Shown here: positions 23,003 through 33,059 of the stretch, piece after piece
How positions within the stretch are numbered: the first letter of the stretch is position 1
Layout of the letters: every line of letters starts with the position of its first letter
NCBI GenBank assembly: GCA_015179025.1
Contig: WHUX01000192.1
Coordinates: 1-64,000 of the forward strand
Direction: 5' to 3'
DNA: 64,000 bases
From: Terfezia claveryi
Lineage: Eukaryota; Ascomycota; Pezizomycetes; Pezizales; Pezizaceae
Made by a program: the position numbers and the translations under genes
The notes under the pieces: model-generated
What the model saw: the letters and a program-made list of their open reading frames with translations, nothing else
What the model was told of the DNA's origin: nothing
The model's database searches: none

Positions 23003-23467
23003 TGTAACGACGGCTCTGGGGGCAAGGCGACCAAGAGGTACACCGAGGCAAGGGCAAGAGGCAAGAGGGGCAGAGGGCAAGGGGCACAAGACACGTGGAA
23101 GCAGTTGCTGTGTGTGTCAAGGGAGGCAGCTGGGCTGCAAACACAAGGCAAGGCAAGGCAAGGACAGGAGGTTCACGGGGTGGGCAGCAGGGCTGCAGAG
23201 TCGAGGCGAGACAAGGAGGTGCACAAGGGAGATGCACCAACGTGGAGAGAAGCAAGGCCCTGTATTGGATATACTAGACGTTGGATGGGGATCCAACGAG
23301 AGGGCGGGGAGAGCAAGCTATATATACAGGCAGGCTTCCTTCCTAGCCAAGGCCACCGGAAGGAATAAGGTTCCCGAGACCCCTTATCTCGGGAACTGAG
23401 ATAACCGCAATATTCAATAGGAAATAACAGTAATAACGTACCAGGCTGGGAAGGGACGGTTGTGACA
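23003..23467 (-). repeat. Gypsy A 5' LTR
   Basis: It has the same length as the partner at 17296-17760, and nearly all differences are C/T or G/A transitions. Confidence 0.92.
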
Positions 23468-23472
23468 ATGAT

Positions 23473-23608
23473 GGGGAAAAGGCCGGGAAGTGGGCATGGC
23501 GGGGTTTATTCTGTTAGGGCATCTCTTTGGCTTGGGAGGTAGGACATTTACGTAGCCCGTTGTTCCGTGGGTACTGAGTCCTTTAAGATGAGGGAACGGG
23601 GCCGACCT
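23473..23608 (+). mobile_element. Left part of a SINE copy split by Copia-2
   Basis: gttgttccgt...agtcctttaagatgaggg.aacggggccg aligns with 8380-8445 of the intact SINE. The last five bases GACCT (23604-23608) are the Copia-2 duplication, and the SINE continues at 28457. Confidence 0.6.
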
Positions 23609-23847
23609 TGCAGGAAATACTCTTCCAATACATGTGCAACCATGTGAGTACGTCAACAACATATGGACATAGAGGCATGTGGATAAGAAGGCATATGACA
23701 AGCATGTGTGAATACGGAGGAGATATGTATATATAGACTGCTAGAACCCTTAAAGCAGAGATATAGATTAAGCAAGCAATACATCTCTCTTACAAATCAA
23801 TCCCCAATATCTACGTTCATATATCCTAAGATCTCATAATCCTTACA
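23609..23847 (+). repeat. Copia-2 5' LTR
   Basis: It begins TGCAGGAAATACTC and ends CCTTACA. It contains a tatgtatatatag TATA-like box near 23725-23737. Confidence 0.92.
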
Positions 23848-25231
23848 GGTTATGAGCCCGAAGCTTCAAAAGCACCACTTCAACATACAATGTCCAGCTT
23901 TGCAGAAGCCTCAGGGTCGGGCAACGACTCAATGAGGCCTCCAGAAGGCCCCAAAAGCACGAATATAATACCCGATCGAAAAATAACCATACTCACGACC
24001 AAACTAAATGGATCAGACAATTACCCTGAATAGGTCACAACTATGAAACTCTACTTCCAAATAATCCAACTAGGAGACCATCGAGCATGGGATATTATCG
24101 AAGGAATATACCGAAAACCTCTAGATAAGCCACAAGAATGGCTGGACGGGAATCACTACATTCTTCTTACCATCCTAAAAAATAGCGAACCCCAAGTCCG
24201 TAGTCAAATTTCGACAGTGGAAAAAGCCAAAGACGCTTGGAATACCCTCAAACAAGCCTATGAAAGAAGAACAGCAACTGAATTCCATTCTTTATTAAGA
24301 AGCTTGGTATATCTCCACTATGACGATAGAAAACACTCGATCTCAGAGCACATCACAGCATACGAAAAACTCTGGAATACCTTCTCAGGCATTATCGCTC
24401 GAGCAGACCTTACTAAGGATACTGGATTTGGTAAAGGATTACTGGCCTTCTCTAGATGTGAGCAGGTTAAAACCGAATTTCTACTCATGTCACTACCTAC
24501 ATTCTACGCAAGTACTGTAGAAAATGTTAGGTCAAAAGAACAAACCTACGACGATACTGCACGGAAAATAAACGAATACATTACCACTAGGCAAAAAGGC
24601 CAAAACCAACACAAAGAAAACAACAGCAATCCACTGGTTCAAAGAATAGCCTTGAACGATAAACGTTGCAGCTATTGCATAGGTAAGGGATGGCAAGGTC
24701 TCAATCACAATGAAAACGAATATTATACTAAGAAAAGGGAACAAGGGAATGCTGCCAAACGCCAGAAACGAAAGAAGGATGAAGAAGCCGTTATTGTGCA
24801 GATAACAATAGGGAAAACAGATGGTGGGCCAACAGGAGCATACCAATACGATACGGCTGCATCCCATCACACAACGAATAAACTTGGAAGGCTATCGGAA
24901 ATACAGGACAATCTCAACCTAGTGGTAAAAGGATATAATAGAGCAGAATCCATCTGTACTACTATGGGTACACTGACACTCCAATGTAATGGAAGAATGA
25001 TATACCACAAAGAATGCCTATATGATCCAACATACAGCAATATCATCAGTGGAGAAAGGATGCCAGATAAACATATCCTACAAGTACATGGTAAAGTAGC
25101 CAAGCTAAAGAAGGGAGGAAAAATCCTCTACAATATGGAAAGAGACAATAAAGGTGCACTCTGGATAATATCCGACCAGACCCGATTCCATATATCAATT
25201 GCCCAGCAAATACCGGCCGCTCAGCCCATCT

Positions 25232-25365
25232 AGCAGACACCGGCCGCCCAGCAGACATCGGCTGCCCAGCAGACACCGGCTGCCCAGTAGACATCAGCTA
25301 AACAACAGATACCGGCTGCTCAGCAGATACCGGCGGCCCACCAAACATCGGCTAAACAGCAAATG
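25232..25365 (+). repeat. 18-bp tandem repeat encoding QQTPAA in Copia-2
   Basis: About seven imperfect units of cagcagacaccggctgcc sit between the protease and integrase regions, making a Gln/Ala/Pro linker. Units vary by transitions. Confidence 0.85.
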
Positions 25366-26280
25366 CCGGCTATGACTCCAACTATCCAACAACCATTAGC
25401 TGCTTACAACAAATTAATGGCACTACATGAGCGATATAGGTATATTTCCTTCAATACACTAAAAACCCTCCCGGAATATCAGCTACTAGGAAAAATGATC
25501 CAACCAGCAATTGCCTGCGATGCATGCCAACTCAGTAAAGCAACAAAACCAGCAGCTAAAAAGAAACAAGGAATAAGGACATCCAAACCACTAGAACGAT
25601 TACATGCAGACTTAATTGGGCCTATAGACCCAATAACCCTTTCCAGCCAATATAGATATCTCCTACTAGTAACTGATGATTACAGTAGATATATAGTAGC
25701 TAGATCTCTAAAGCAAAAAAGCGATGTGGCAGGAGCACTTATTGGAGTTATCAATGCCCTGGAAAACAAAGCTGGCCACCAATATAAAGTTATCCAAATA
25801 CAAGCAGACTGGAGGGGTGAGTTCCATACCCTCAAGCTCAATACTAAACTACAACAGAGAGGAATTACTCTTAAAGAGACGGTACCAAGACATAATGAAA
25901 CAAATGCTGTTGCAGAACAAACAAATAGGACCATCATGACCATGAGTAGAACAGCTCTGCTGGCAGCAAAAATGCCAAAAAACCTCTAGGATAAAGCTGC
26001 ACAATGGGCAGTATACACAAAAAACAGAGTTCCCCACAAAGCTCTAAATGGAGGCATACTAATTGAAGTACTCTTTGCGAAAAATGCTCTACAAGAGCGA
26101 AGCAACCTGAGGCCATTTGGCCAAAAAGTTATTTGCTTCAACTACGAAAATAAGGCTTCAGACAAATTAGCCCCACGAGGGTATACTGCTCGAATTGTTG
26201 GATATACAACCACATTCGGCACTTATATCACGATCGATAAAAAAGGGAAATATACATTGGCTAAAAACCCTATAATAGCT

Positions 26281-26522
26281 CAAGAAAGTCAAGAAAGCGA
26301 GCTCGAAAAAACTCAAGAAAGTCAAGAAAGCGAGCTCGAAAAAACTCAAGAAAACGAGCTCGGAAAAGCTTAAGAAAGCGAGCTCGAAAAAGCTCAAGAA
26401 AGCGAGCTCGGAAAAGCTCAAGAAAGCGAGCTCGGAAAAGCTCAAGAAAGCGAGCTCGGAAAAGCTCAAGAAAGCGAGCTCACAAAAGCTCAAGAAAGCC
26501 ACCTCGCAAAAGCTCAACAAAG
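26281..26522 (+). repeat. 24-bp tandem repeat encoding QESELGKA in Copia-2
   Basis: About nine to ten units of aagaaagcgagctcggaaaagctc lie between integrase and RT. The period is a multiple of three, so the frame is kept. One unit has acquired a stop (about 26372). Confidence 0.9.
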
Positions 26523-28159
26523 CACTCAAGACCCCACCCTGCAGCAAGGGAGGCATCGAAAAAGTGCTGCAGAATGGATAGAAGAACTTGGGGAATGAAA
26601 ATCTAAAAGACAACGAAAAGCCACTGAAAAAGCCACGATCAGAATAGTCAACTCTGACCATCCAACAGATGCACAAACCAGATCCTCTGCACAAGCACAT
26701 GAATGGGCAAAAGCACAAACTAAAGAAAGAGAGCAATTGCAGAAATATGGCGTATTCACAAGAATTGCTAAAGAAGATATCCCAGAAGAGACCAAGATTG
26801 TAGACACCAAATAGGTCTATATAATAAAGTGAAAATTAGACGGAAGTATTGAGAAATACAAAGCCAGAAAAGTAGGGAGAGGATTTACCCAGGAGGATGG
26901 GATCAACTATGATTCCAACAAAACCTACGCACAAATGATGAGATCCGAAATATTGAAAATCCTGCTTATACTGGCCATGCATAAAAAATAGAGAATTTGG
27001 CAGTGGAACGTGGTAGCCGCCTACTTGCAGGCTCTTTTACATCATGATGTCTATATTTCGGATATAAATGAAAATAGAGAGACCGAATACTGGAAGCTTA
27101 ACAAAGCTCTGTATGGGCTAAAACAAGTAGGGCATGAGTGGTTTAAGACATTAGAGAAGATCCTAGCTATTACAGGACTTCATCAATGCATTGGAGATGA
27201 AGGGACCTACACAAACCATGATAATTCCTTCATTCTGGGAACTCATGTCGATGACCTTATAGGAATTGCGGATAATGAGACAATACTCAAAGAATTCGAA
27301 GAAAAAATCGAGGAAAAAATTGAGCTTGAAAAACGTGGGAATCCAGAGAAACTCCTAGGAATTGAGCTTAAGTGGAACAACATAAATACGGAAGTCATAA
27401 TGACCCAAAAGGCACTTATAGAAACAATAGCCTCAAAATACCTCCTCCACGGCGAACCGCAACATAAGACTTCCTTACCCATTAATCCAGAAGTATACAG
27501 CGACTCTAATAACCATTTCGAAGATGCTAAGAAATATCAAGCACTTACAGGAGGACTACTTTATATTGCAAGAATGACAAGGCCTGAAATATCTATCCAT
27601 GTCAACCTTCTGGGACGGCGAGCATCTAAACCTTCCACAACAAATTATAGAGCTGCTTTAACTATTCTCCAATATCTCCAGAACACCAAGCATTTAGGAC
27701 TAATTCTATGCAAACCTATGGATTTACACCTCGTCATATATATAGATGCATCCTACGGTGGTGAACAAGCGAGATCCCAAACAGGAGTATTCATGACTCT
27801 CGGTGATCAACCAGTAGGATGGTACAGTCGCCATCAGGATACTGTATCCTTGTCAATCACCGAAGCAGAATATATTGCTGCATGTGAAGGAGCCAAAGAT
27901 ACAGCTTGGGCACAACAACTCCTAGATGAACTTGGATTATCACTAAAACCTACGGTAAAAACAGATAGTGAAGGAACCTTCAACCTAGCTCATACCTCTC
28001 GCTGTTTAAGACGAACTAGGCATATTGAACATCGATACCACTATCTATGCCAACAAGTACAAGCAGAAAAATTAGCCATAACAACTATCTCAGGCAAGGA
28101 AAATCCAGCAGATATTCTTACTAAGATTACGCCCATGGTTACCATTAAAAAATGGCAAG

Positions 28160-28212
28160 ACCGGTGGATGAGATTGGCAGAGTAGAGGAGGGATTGGCAG
28201 AGTAGAGGAGGG
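28160..28212 (+). repeat. Duplicated polypurine tract of Copia-2
   Basis: attggcagagtagaggaggg occurs twice in tandem directly before the 3' LTR (28213). Its purine core is the expected plus-strand priming site. Confidence 0.8.
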
Positions 28213-28451
28213 TGTAGGAAATACTCTTCTAATACATGTGCAACCATGTGAGTACGTCAACAACATATGGACATAGAGGCATGTGGATAAGAAGGCATAT
28301 GACAAGCATGTGTGAATACGGAGGAGATATGTATATATAGACTGCTAGAACCCTTAAAGCAGAGATATAGATCAAGCAAGCAATACATCTCTCTTACAGA
28401 TCAATCCCCAATATCTACGTTCATATATCCTAAGATCTCATAATCCTTACG
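28213..28451 (+). repeat. Copia-2 3' LTR
   Basis: It matches 23609-23847 and ends TTACG instead of TTACA before the duplication GACCT. Confidence 0.92.
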
Positions 28452-28456
28452 GACCT

Positions 28457-28515
28457 CCCTAGGAGCGGTCGGGTTCGAGACTACAGGGCCGATAGACTTC
28501 AAAAAAAACCAAAAA
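28457..28515 (+). mobile_element. Right part of the SINE copy split by Copia-2
   Basis: It ends gggccgatagacttc plus an A-rich run, like the SINE tail at 8470-8494. It also carries gggttcgagac, similar to a box B core. Confidence 0.55.
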
Positions 28516-28613
28516 AACATACATACATATATGTTCTGGGCCGCTTGCGGGCGGCATACCCACTGTGCCGGCCGCGGGCAATTTAAATAATTACTCAATT
28601 TGGTGTATTGATA
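28516..28613 (+). repeat. Dispersed repeat, copy 1 (inverted partner at 32258-32345)
   Basis: Shared blocks are acatacatac..tatatgttctgggccgc, ggcaattwaaataatt and ctcaatttggt. The foldback element inserted immediately after this copy. The class is unknown. Confidence 0.55.
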
Positions 28614-29175
28614 AAGTACTGATAGTGTGCGCCACGGGGCGAGTCGGTCCGAGTTTCTCACCCCGATAACTCGTTCGGCTATCGACTCGCCTCGGTCTCT
28701 GCCTACCGTAACTCGCCTCGGACCACTTCGCCGATTAATCGGTGATCTACAGATTACTCGCCAAGATTCAAGGCTAGCCTGCTTTATACTGGGGCCTCTG
28801 CCAATCCCCGCCCCAGGCGCGGTATACGCCACGGCGCCTTAGGTATATGGTTGCACGCACGCGGGTGACTTCATCTGGGGACCTTAGGTTTCTACGTAGG
28901 TATGCGTCTTTACCCTCCCTACAACTGAGGCCAGCTACGTGGAACGAAGTGAACCAATGATCCAGGACGCATGCACGCGTAAGTATAATAAATGTCTATA
29001 GTATTTCTGAATGTTTGTGTACATGGGAGCTAATGCCACAAGAGACAGAAATATAATGAACCGGACATGTCCAACCTTGCCATGTGCCTAGCGAACTCCA
29101 GGCCAAGAGCCTGGCCCCTACGTTGGTCTGCGAACGAAAGTGGTGTGAGAACAGCTTAGACTAGGCTGGCGCAGA

Positions 29176-29476
29176 GATATGGCAAAGGGGACGGCGGAGG
29201 CATGGTAAGCTGGACGACGGAGGTAAGGCAAGCTGGACGACGGAGGGATGGCAAGCTGGACGGCGGAGGGAAGGCAAGCTGGACGGCGGAGGGAAGGCAA
29301 GCTGGGCGGCGGAGGGAAGGCAAGCTGGACGACGGAGGTAAGGCAAGCTGGACGGCGGAGGTAAGGCAAGCTGGACGACGGAGGGATGGCAAGCTGGACG
29401 GCGGAGGCATGGCAAGCTCGACGGTGGAGGGATGGCAAGTGGAGGGATGGCAAGCTGGACGGTGGAGGGATGGCAA
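29176..29476. repeat. 23-bp minisatellite, left arm of the foldback
   Basis: About 12-13 units of aagctggacggcggagggatggc, including one shortened unit. The period is not a multiple of three and the unit lacks stops in several frames, which creates long spurious open frames rich in Pro/Ser/Leu/Arg. Confidence 0.93.
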
Positions 29477-29914
29477 TGCTCTCACCCAGATTGCAGGCAG
29501 TTCATGACTTGTGTTATTGATGAAAATTCCAGATACTGGGGACGGAGAGCTCACTTGAAAGTCGTGCCTCGTGTGCCAGCTGTAGCTGCTGTCTAGACTA
29601 GTAATTTGGGGTGGCAGGCAGGGAGTTTAGGGGGGCGCTAGTCGACGCAACGGGTATGATCAACCCCGCTTGGCTGCTGGCTCGGGTATGCCAGCTTAGA
29701 CTGGCAATATGCCTACGCGCAGCTAACATTGCGCTATGCCTGTGCAGGCAACAGTCTCATTCGGCTGAACAATGAACCATAACTACGTCTTTGCGTGGTT
29801 GAGATGTTGCAGCCATAATATATGTCCTTGTCCATATATTGGCCACCTGATATATATATGGAATTCATGTCTTTGCGGCCCATATATATATAGTCCTAGC
29901 ATATATCTAAGCCT

Positions 29915-30200
29915 CGAAGGCATGAATTCCCAAGCAAATATATAGCCAGCGAAGGCATGAATTCCATGCATATATATAGGCCGCGAAGGCATGAATTCCA
30001 TGCATATATATAGGCCGCGAAGGTATGAATTCCCAAGCAAATATATAGCCAGCGAAGGCCTAAATTCCATGCATGTATATAGGCCGCGAAGGCATGAATT
30101 CCATGCATATATATAGGCCGCGAAGGTATGAATTCCCAAGCAAATATATAGACAGCGAAGGCCTGAATTCCATGCATGTATATTGGCCGCAAAGACATGA
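29915..30200. repeat. 34-bp tandem array in the centre of the foldback
   Basis: About eight to nine units of ggccgcgaaggcatgaattc plus catgcatatatata, with alternating variants (cccaagcaaatatata). Each unit is itself partly palindromic (gaattc, atgcat, tatata). Confidence 0.9.
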
Positions 30201-30594
30201 ATTCTATATATATATCAGGTGGCCAATATATAGACAAGAACATATATTATGGCTGCAACATCTCAACCACGCAAAGACGTAGTTATGGTTCATTGTTCAG
30301 CCGAATGAGACTGTTGCCTGCACAGGCATAGCGCAATGTTAGCTGCGCGTAGGCATATTGCCAGTCTAAGCTGGCATACCCGAGCCAGCAGCCAAGCGGG
30401 GTTGATCATACCCGTTGCGTCGACGAGCGCCCCCCTAAACTCCCTGCCTGCCACCCCAAATTACTACTCTAGCAGCAGCTACCGTTGGCACACGAGGCAC
30501 GACTTTCAAGTGAGCTCTCCGTCCCCAGTATCTGGAATTTTCATCAATAACACAAGTCATGAACTGCCTGCAATCTGGGTGAGAGCATTGCCTT

Positions 30595-30838
30595 CCCTCT
30601 GCCGTCCAGCTTGCCATCCCTCCAACGTCCAGCTTGCCATCCCTCCGTCGTCCAGCTTGCCTTACCTCCGCCGTCCAGCTTGCCTTACCTCCGTCGTCCA
30701 GCTTGCCTTCCCTCCGCCGTCCAGCTTGCCATCCCTCCGCCGTCCAGCTTGCCTTCCCTCCGCCGTCCAGCTTGCCATCCCTCCGTCGTCCAGCTTGCCT
30801 TACCTCCGTCGTCCAGCTTACCATGCCTCCGCCGTCCC
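30595..30838. repeat. 23-bp minisatellite, right arm of the foldback
   Basis: About 11 units of the reverse complement of the left-arm unit. Copy number and unit order differ slightly from the left arm, which explains most of the arm length difference. Confidence 0.93.
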
Positions 30839-31420
30839 CTTTGCCATATCTCTGCGCCAGCCTAGTCTAAGCTGTTCTCACACCACTTTCGTTCGCAGAC
30901 CAACGTAGGGGCCAGGCTCTTGGCCTGGAGTTCGCTAGGCACATGGCAAGGTTGGACATGTCCGGTTCATTATATTTCTGTCTCTTGTGGCATTAGCTCC
31001 CATGTACACAAACATTCAGAAATACTATAGACATTTATTATACTTACGCGTGCATGCGTCCTGGATCATTGGTTCACTTCGTTCAACGTAGCTAGCCTCA
31101 GTTGTAGGGAGGGTAAAGACGCATACCTACGTAGAAACCAAAGGTCCCCAGATGAAGTCACCCGCGTGCGTGCAACCATATACCTAAGGCGCCGTGGCGT
31201 ATACCGCGCCTGGGCGGGGATTGGCAGAGGCCCAGCATGAAGCAGGCTAGCCTTGAATCTTGGCGTGTAATCTGTAGATCACCGATTAATCGCGAGTCGA
31301 GTTAAGGTTGTAAAAAGCCGACTCGGCGAGTTGTAGACGAGACGAAAATTCGCTCGCCGAGGCGAGTCTTGGCGAGCGAGGCGAGTTTTACTCGCCCCAT
31401 GGCGCACACTAAGTACTGAT

Positions 31421-32257
31421 TTACTAGAAAAAAAAGAATTGATTATTTCCCAGCGACTGCAACAGATTCATTGATTCCCAGTCGATTAGACCCCCCTCTA
31501 ACATTCCAATTTGGTTCAGCTAGAGCAATATAGTGATCTGTTGATACTTTCGTATGTTAATAAATTAAGCATTTCAGATTATTCTTAAAGTATCAGTGAC
31601 AACAATTAGAGTAGAGGTTTTCGAAACACTGGTAGTTATAGATGCCTAGTAAACTGTGGTTTACTGAGCATTTAGAGTATCTAAAATATCAAACTCTAAG
31701 CCCGTAAGGTCAGTAGTTGGGTAAAGGTTATCAGGTTTAGCAATATCAAACTGCAAAAGTATGAGGTTTGTTTTAGCATTGTGCCATTTGATTTCCCACA
31801 ATGCGGTAAAATACCATCTACCGTATAAAAATCAATCTTGCAACAAGATGTAGAGAAAAGATATTATAATTATGATTGCTCCAAATTTCACTGAATTCCA
31901 TATAGTGTATTGATATTCAGTATAAGATGGTCGATATAGCCTGAGCAATAAGGCCCCATCAATAAGAACCCCCGCAGATAAGAAACTAATTTCCAAATAC
32001 CCATTGGATAGGGTTGCGGATTTTTAGGGCAGCAGTAAACTCAGTATCCTCTTCCCTATTCCATTCATCATCAGAGATGCAGTAATGAGTTGTTAATGTC
32101 GCCAGCATGTACTTCACCATCTGAAGGGCTTGAGGTAATTTTTCCGGAATTCTCCCTTGTTCAATGACTGCCATCTCCCAATAATCAACAGGAAGGGTAT
32201 ATGATATGGATAGGGCAGTCAAAATAACTTCTTAGGGTGTTTTTGAGTGTCGCGGAA
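31421..32257. other. AT-rich non-coding stretch with one doubtful ORF
   Basis: A minus-strand open frame at 31986-32222 (78 codons) has no recognised domain. Nothing else is evident. Confidence 0.3.
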
Positions 32258-32345
32258 TGTTTTGTTCGATTGAGATTTACCAAATTGAGGAATTATATTA
32301 ATTGCCTGCGAGCGGCCCAGAACATATATACATACATACTTAGAT
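32258..32345 (-). repeat. Dispersed repeat, copy 2 (inverted partner at 28516-28613)
   Basis: Its reverse complement shares tatatgttctgggccgctcgc, a caattaatataatt block and ctcaatttggt with the first copy. Confidence 0.55.
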
Positions 32346-32511
32346 ACACTTTACTCCATACCTACAGTCACATGAAAAAGTCCTTTGCAGACAATGGCAG
32401 CTACAGCTTAAATTACATGCAAATTGGTATGTACTCAAATTCTGTATACATGAACATAAAATATAAAAGCATAAGAAGGAAAGATATTTCAAATATTTTG
32501 ACCCATCCGCC

Positions 32512-33000
32512 TTAATTACAGCTGCTACTGTACCTGGCTGAGATATAGCGTTTTGAAAAAGGCCGCTTCACTACAGTTGTATGAAGTATATGAGGATACT
32601 TTTTATATAGGCACCGTTTAAGCTCAACTTGTACATGCTCAATTAGATTGGGATCAGGAAAGTACAGTATACTCTCGATATAAGAATATACCCCCATACA
32701 AAATAAGGATATATTTGATGAAAATATTCTTATTCTTTCATGGTTGTTAACTAAAGGTATTTTATAGCAAGAGTACTTGATTGGGTAATGTATAAACAGC
32801 CTAGCCAGATTAGGATGGCTTATCGATAATAAATACCCCCGTTTGGCGGGGAACCCCCAGACGATATTCTTATATCGAGAGTAGACTGTAGAGAGGATGA
32901 TCACTGATATCAAAATTATACTTCCTGAGGAAAGCAATAATAAATGCCAGCAGCTTCATGTGCATTTATGCATGTATTATTGTTGGCTTGGGATTACTGT
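32512..33000 (-). pseudogene. Tc1/mariner transposase C-terminal fossil, split by a MITE
   Basis: On the minus strand, sequence upstream of the MITE reads ...SDHPLY, and the part downstream (about 32662 to 32520) reads FPDPNLIEHVQVELKRCLYKKYP. Together they match the fungal Tc1 consensus HPPYSPDLNPIEHVWxxLK around the third catalytic residue. The MITE at 32665-32888 sits at the TA inside the Tyr codon. No complete frame remains. Confidence 0.72.
32665..32888. mobile_element. 224-bp pogo-type MITE
   Basis: Terminal inverted repeats of about 25 bp begin CAGTATACTCTCGATATAAG at the left and CAGTCTACTCTCGATATAAG at the right (reverse complement), flanked by TA (32663-32664 and 32889-32890). The CAGT start with a TA target is typical of pogo/Fot elements. 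It does not code for protein. Confidence 0.85.
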
Positions 33001-33059
33001 CACTTTGTCTATCTTACTGTTCCCTTCTCGCTCGGACAAGTGTGTGATAAGCCAGCACG

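Larger units (their letters stand above)
17296..23467 (-). mobile_element. Gypsy A: full-length chromovirus-type Ty3/gypsy element
   Basis: It is 6172 bp with equal 465-bp LTRs (17296-17760 and 23003-23467) and the target duplication ATGAT (17291-17295 and 23468-23472). On the minus strand the order is 5' LTR, primer site, gag, protease, RT, RNase H, integrase, chromodomain, polypurine tract (AAAGGGGGATAG next to 17761) and 3' LTR. LTR differences are nearly all transitions. The presence of a chromodomain places it among chromoviruses (Tf1/sushi/MAGGY-like). gag and pol each carry a few lesions, so it is probably inactive but fairly recent. Confidence 0.95.
23891..28185 (+). pseudogene. Copia-2 gag-pol polyprotein, one frame with point stops
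   Basis: A single long frame starts at ATG 23891. It has a Gag/UBN2-like region (24043-24700), a zinc-knuckle remnant (CSYCIGKGW...H, last Cys replaced by Tyr), a protease remnant (YDTAASHH, about 24850), integrase (25400-26200, CDACQLSKATK and DDYSRYI), RT (26800-27400; the metal site is HVDD instead of YVDD, and QWNVVAAYL has Asn where the first catalytic Asp is expected) and RNase H (27730-27960, IDASYGGEQARSQTG and TEAEYIAACEG). Stops at 24031, 25231, about 25288, 25987, about 26372, about 26597, about 26813, about 26830 and about 26990 are mostly explained by W-to-stop or Q-to-stop transitions. The frame is otherwise open, so the damage is point mutation rather than indels. Confidence 0.93.
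23609..28451 (+). mobile_element. Copia-2: full-length Ty1/copia retrotransposon with RIP-like stops
   Basis: A 4843-bp element has two 239-bp LTRs (23609-23847 and 28213-28451) and the duplication GACCT (23604-23608 and 28452-28456). Only a few differences separate the LTRs. The bases after the 5' LTR (ggttatgagcccga, 23848-23861) match the complement of the initiator-Met tRNA anticodon stem-loop, the half-tRNA primer used by Drosophila copia. The purine-rich tract before the 3' LTR is a direct duplication. It inserted into a SINE copy. Confidence 0.95.
28624..31410. mobile_element. Foldback DNA element, 2787 bp, about 1.2-kb inverted arms, 10-bp TSD
   Basis: The ends are inverted copies starting AGTGTGCGCCA, and both sides carry the exact 10-bp direct repeat AAGTACTGAT (28614-28623 and 31411-31420). 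The arms (28624 to about 29885 and about 30195 to 31410) are nearly identical over most of their length, so the element can fold into a large hairpin. Each arm holds a 23-bp minisatellite, and the short centre holds a 34-bp array. The first ~20 bp of the arms agree, the next ~110 bp are divergent but rich in ACTCGCC/GGCGAGT motifs, and then the arms match again. No transposase frame is visible. A long TSD with long terminal inverted repeats suggests a non-autonomous Mutator-like (MULE) or foldback transposon. Confidence 0.88.

Noticed and set aside
26167..26810. Minus-strand 189- and 94-codon frames
   Set aside because: They are antisense to the Copia-2 24-bp repeat and the integrase-RT linker; the Ser/Phe/Leu repeats are the complement of QESELGKA units.
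29915..30200. CRISPR-like regular repeats
   Set aside because: Units are contiguous tandem repeats without unique spacers, in a eukaryotic transposon.
29118..30908. Several open frames of 80-190 codons rich in Pro, Ser, Leu and Arg on both strands of the foldback
   Set aside because: They are produced by the 23-bp and 34-bp tandem arrays, whose units lack stops in several frames. Equivalent frames occur on both arms and both strands.
32512..32937. Minus-strand 141-codon frame taken as one gene
   Set aside because: It is a composite of a MITE and a Tc1 transposase remnant; part of the frame is MITE sequence.
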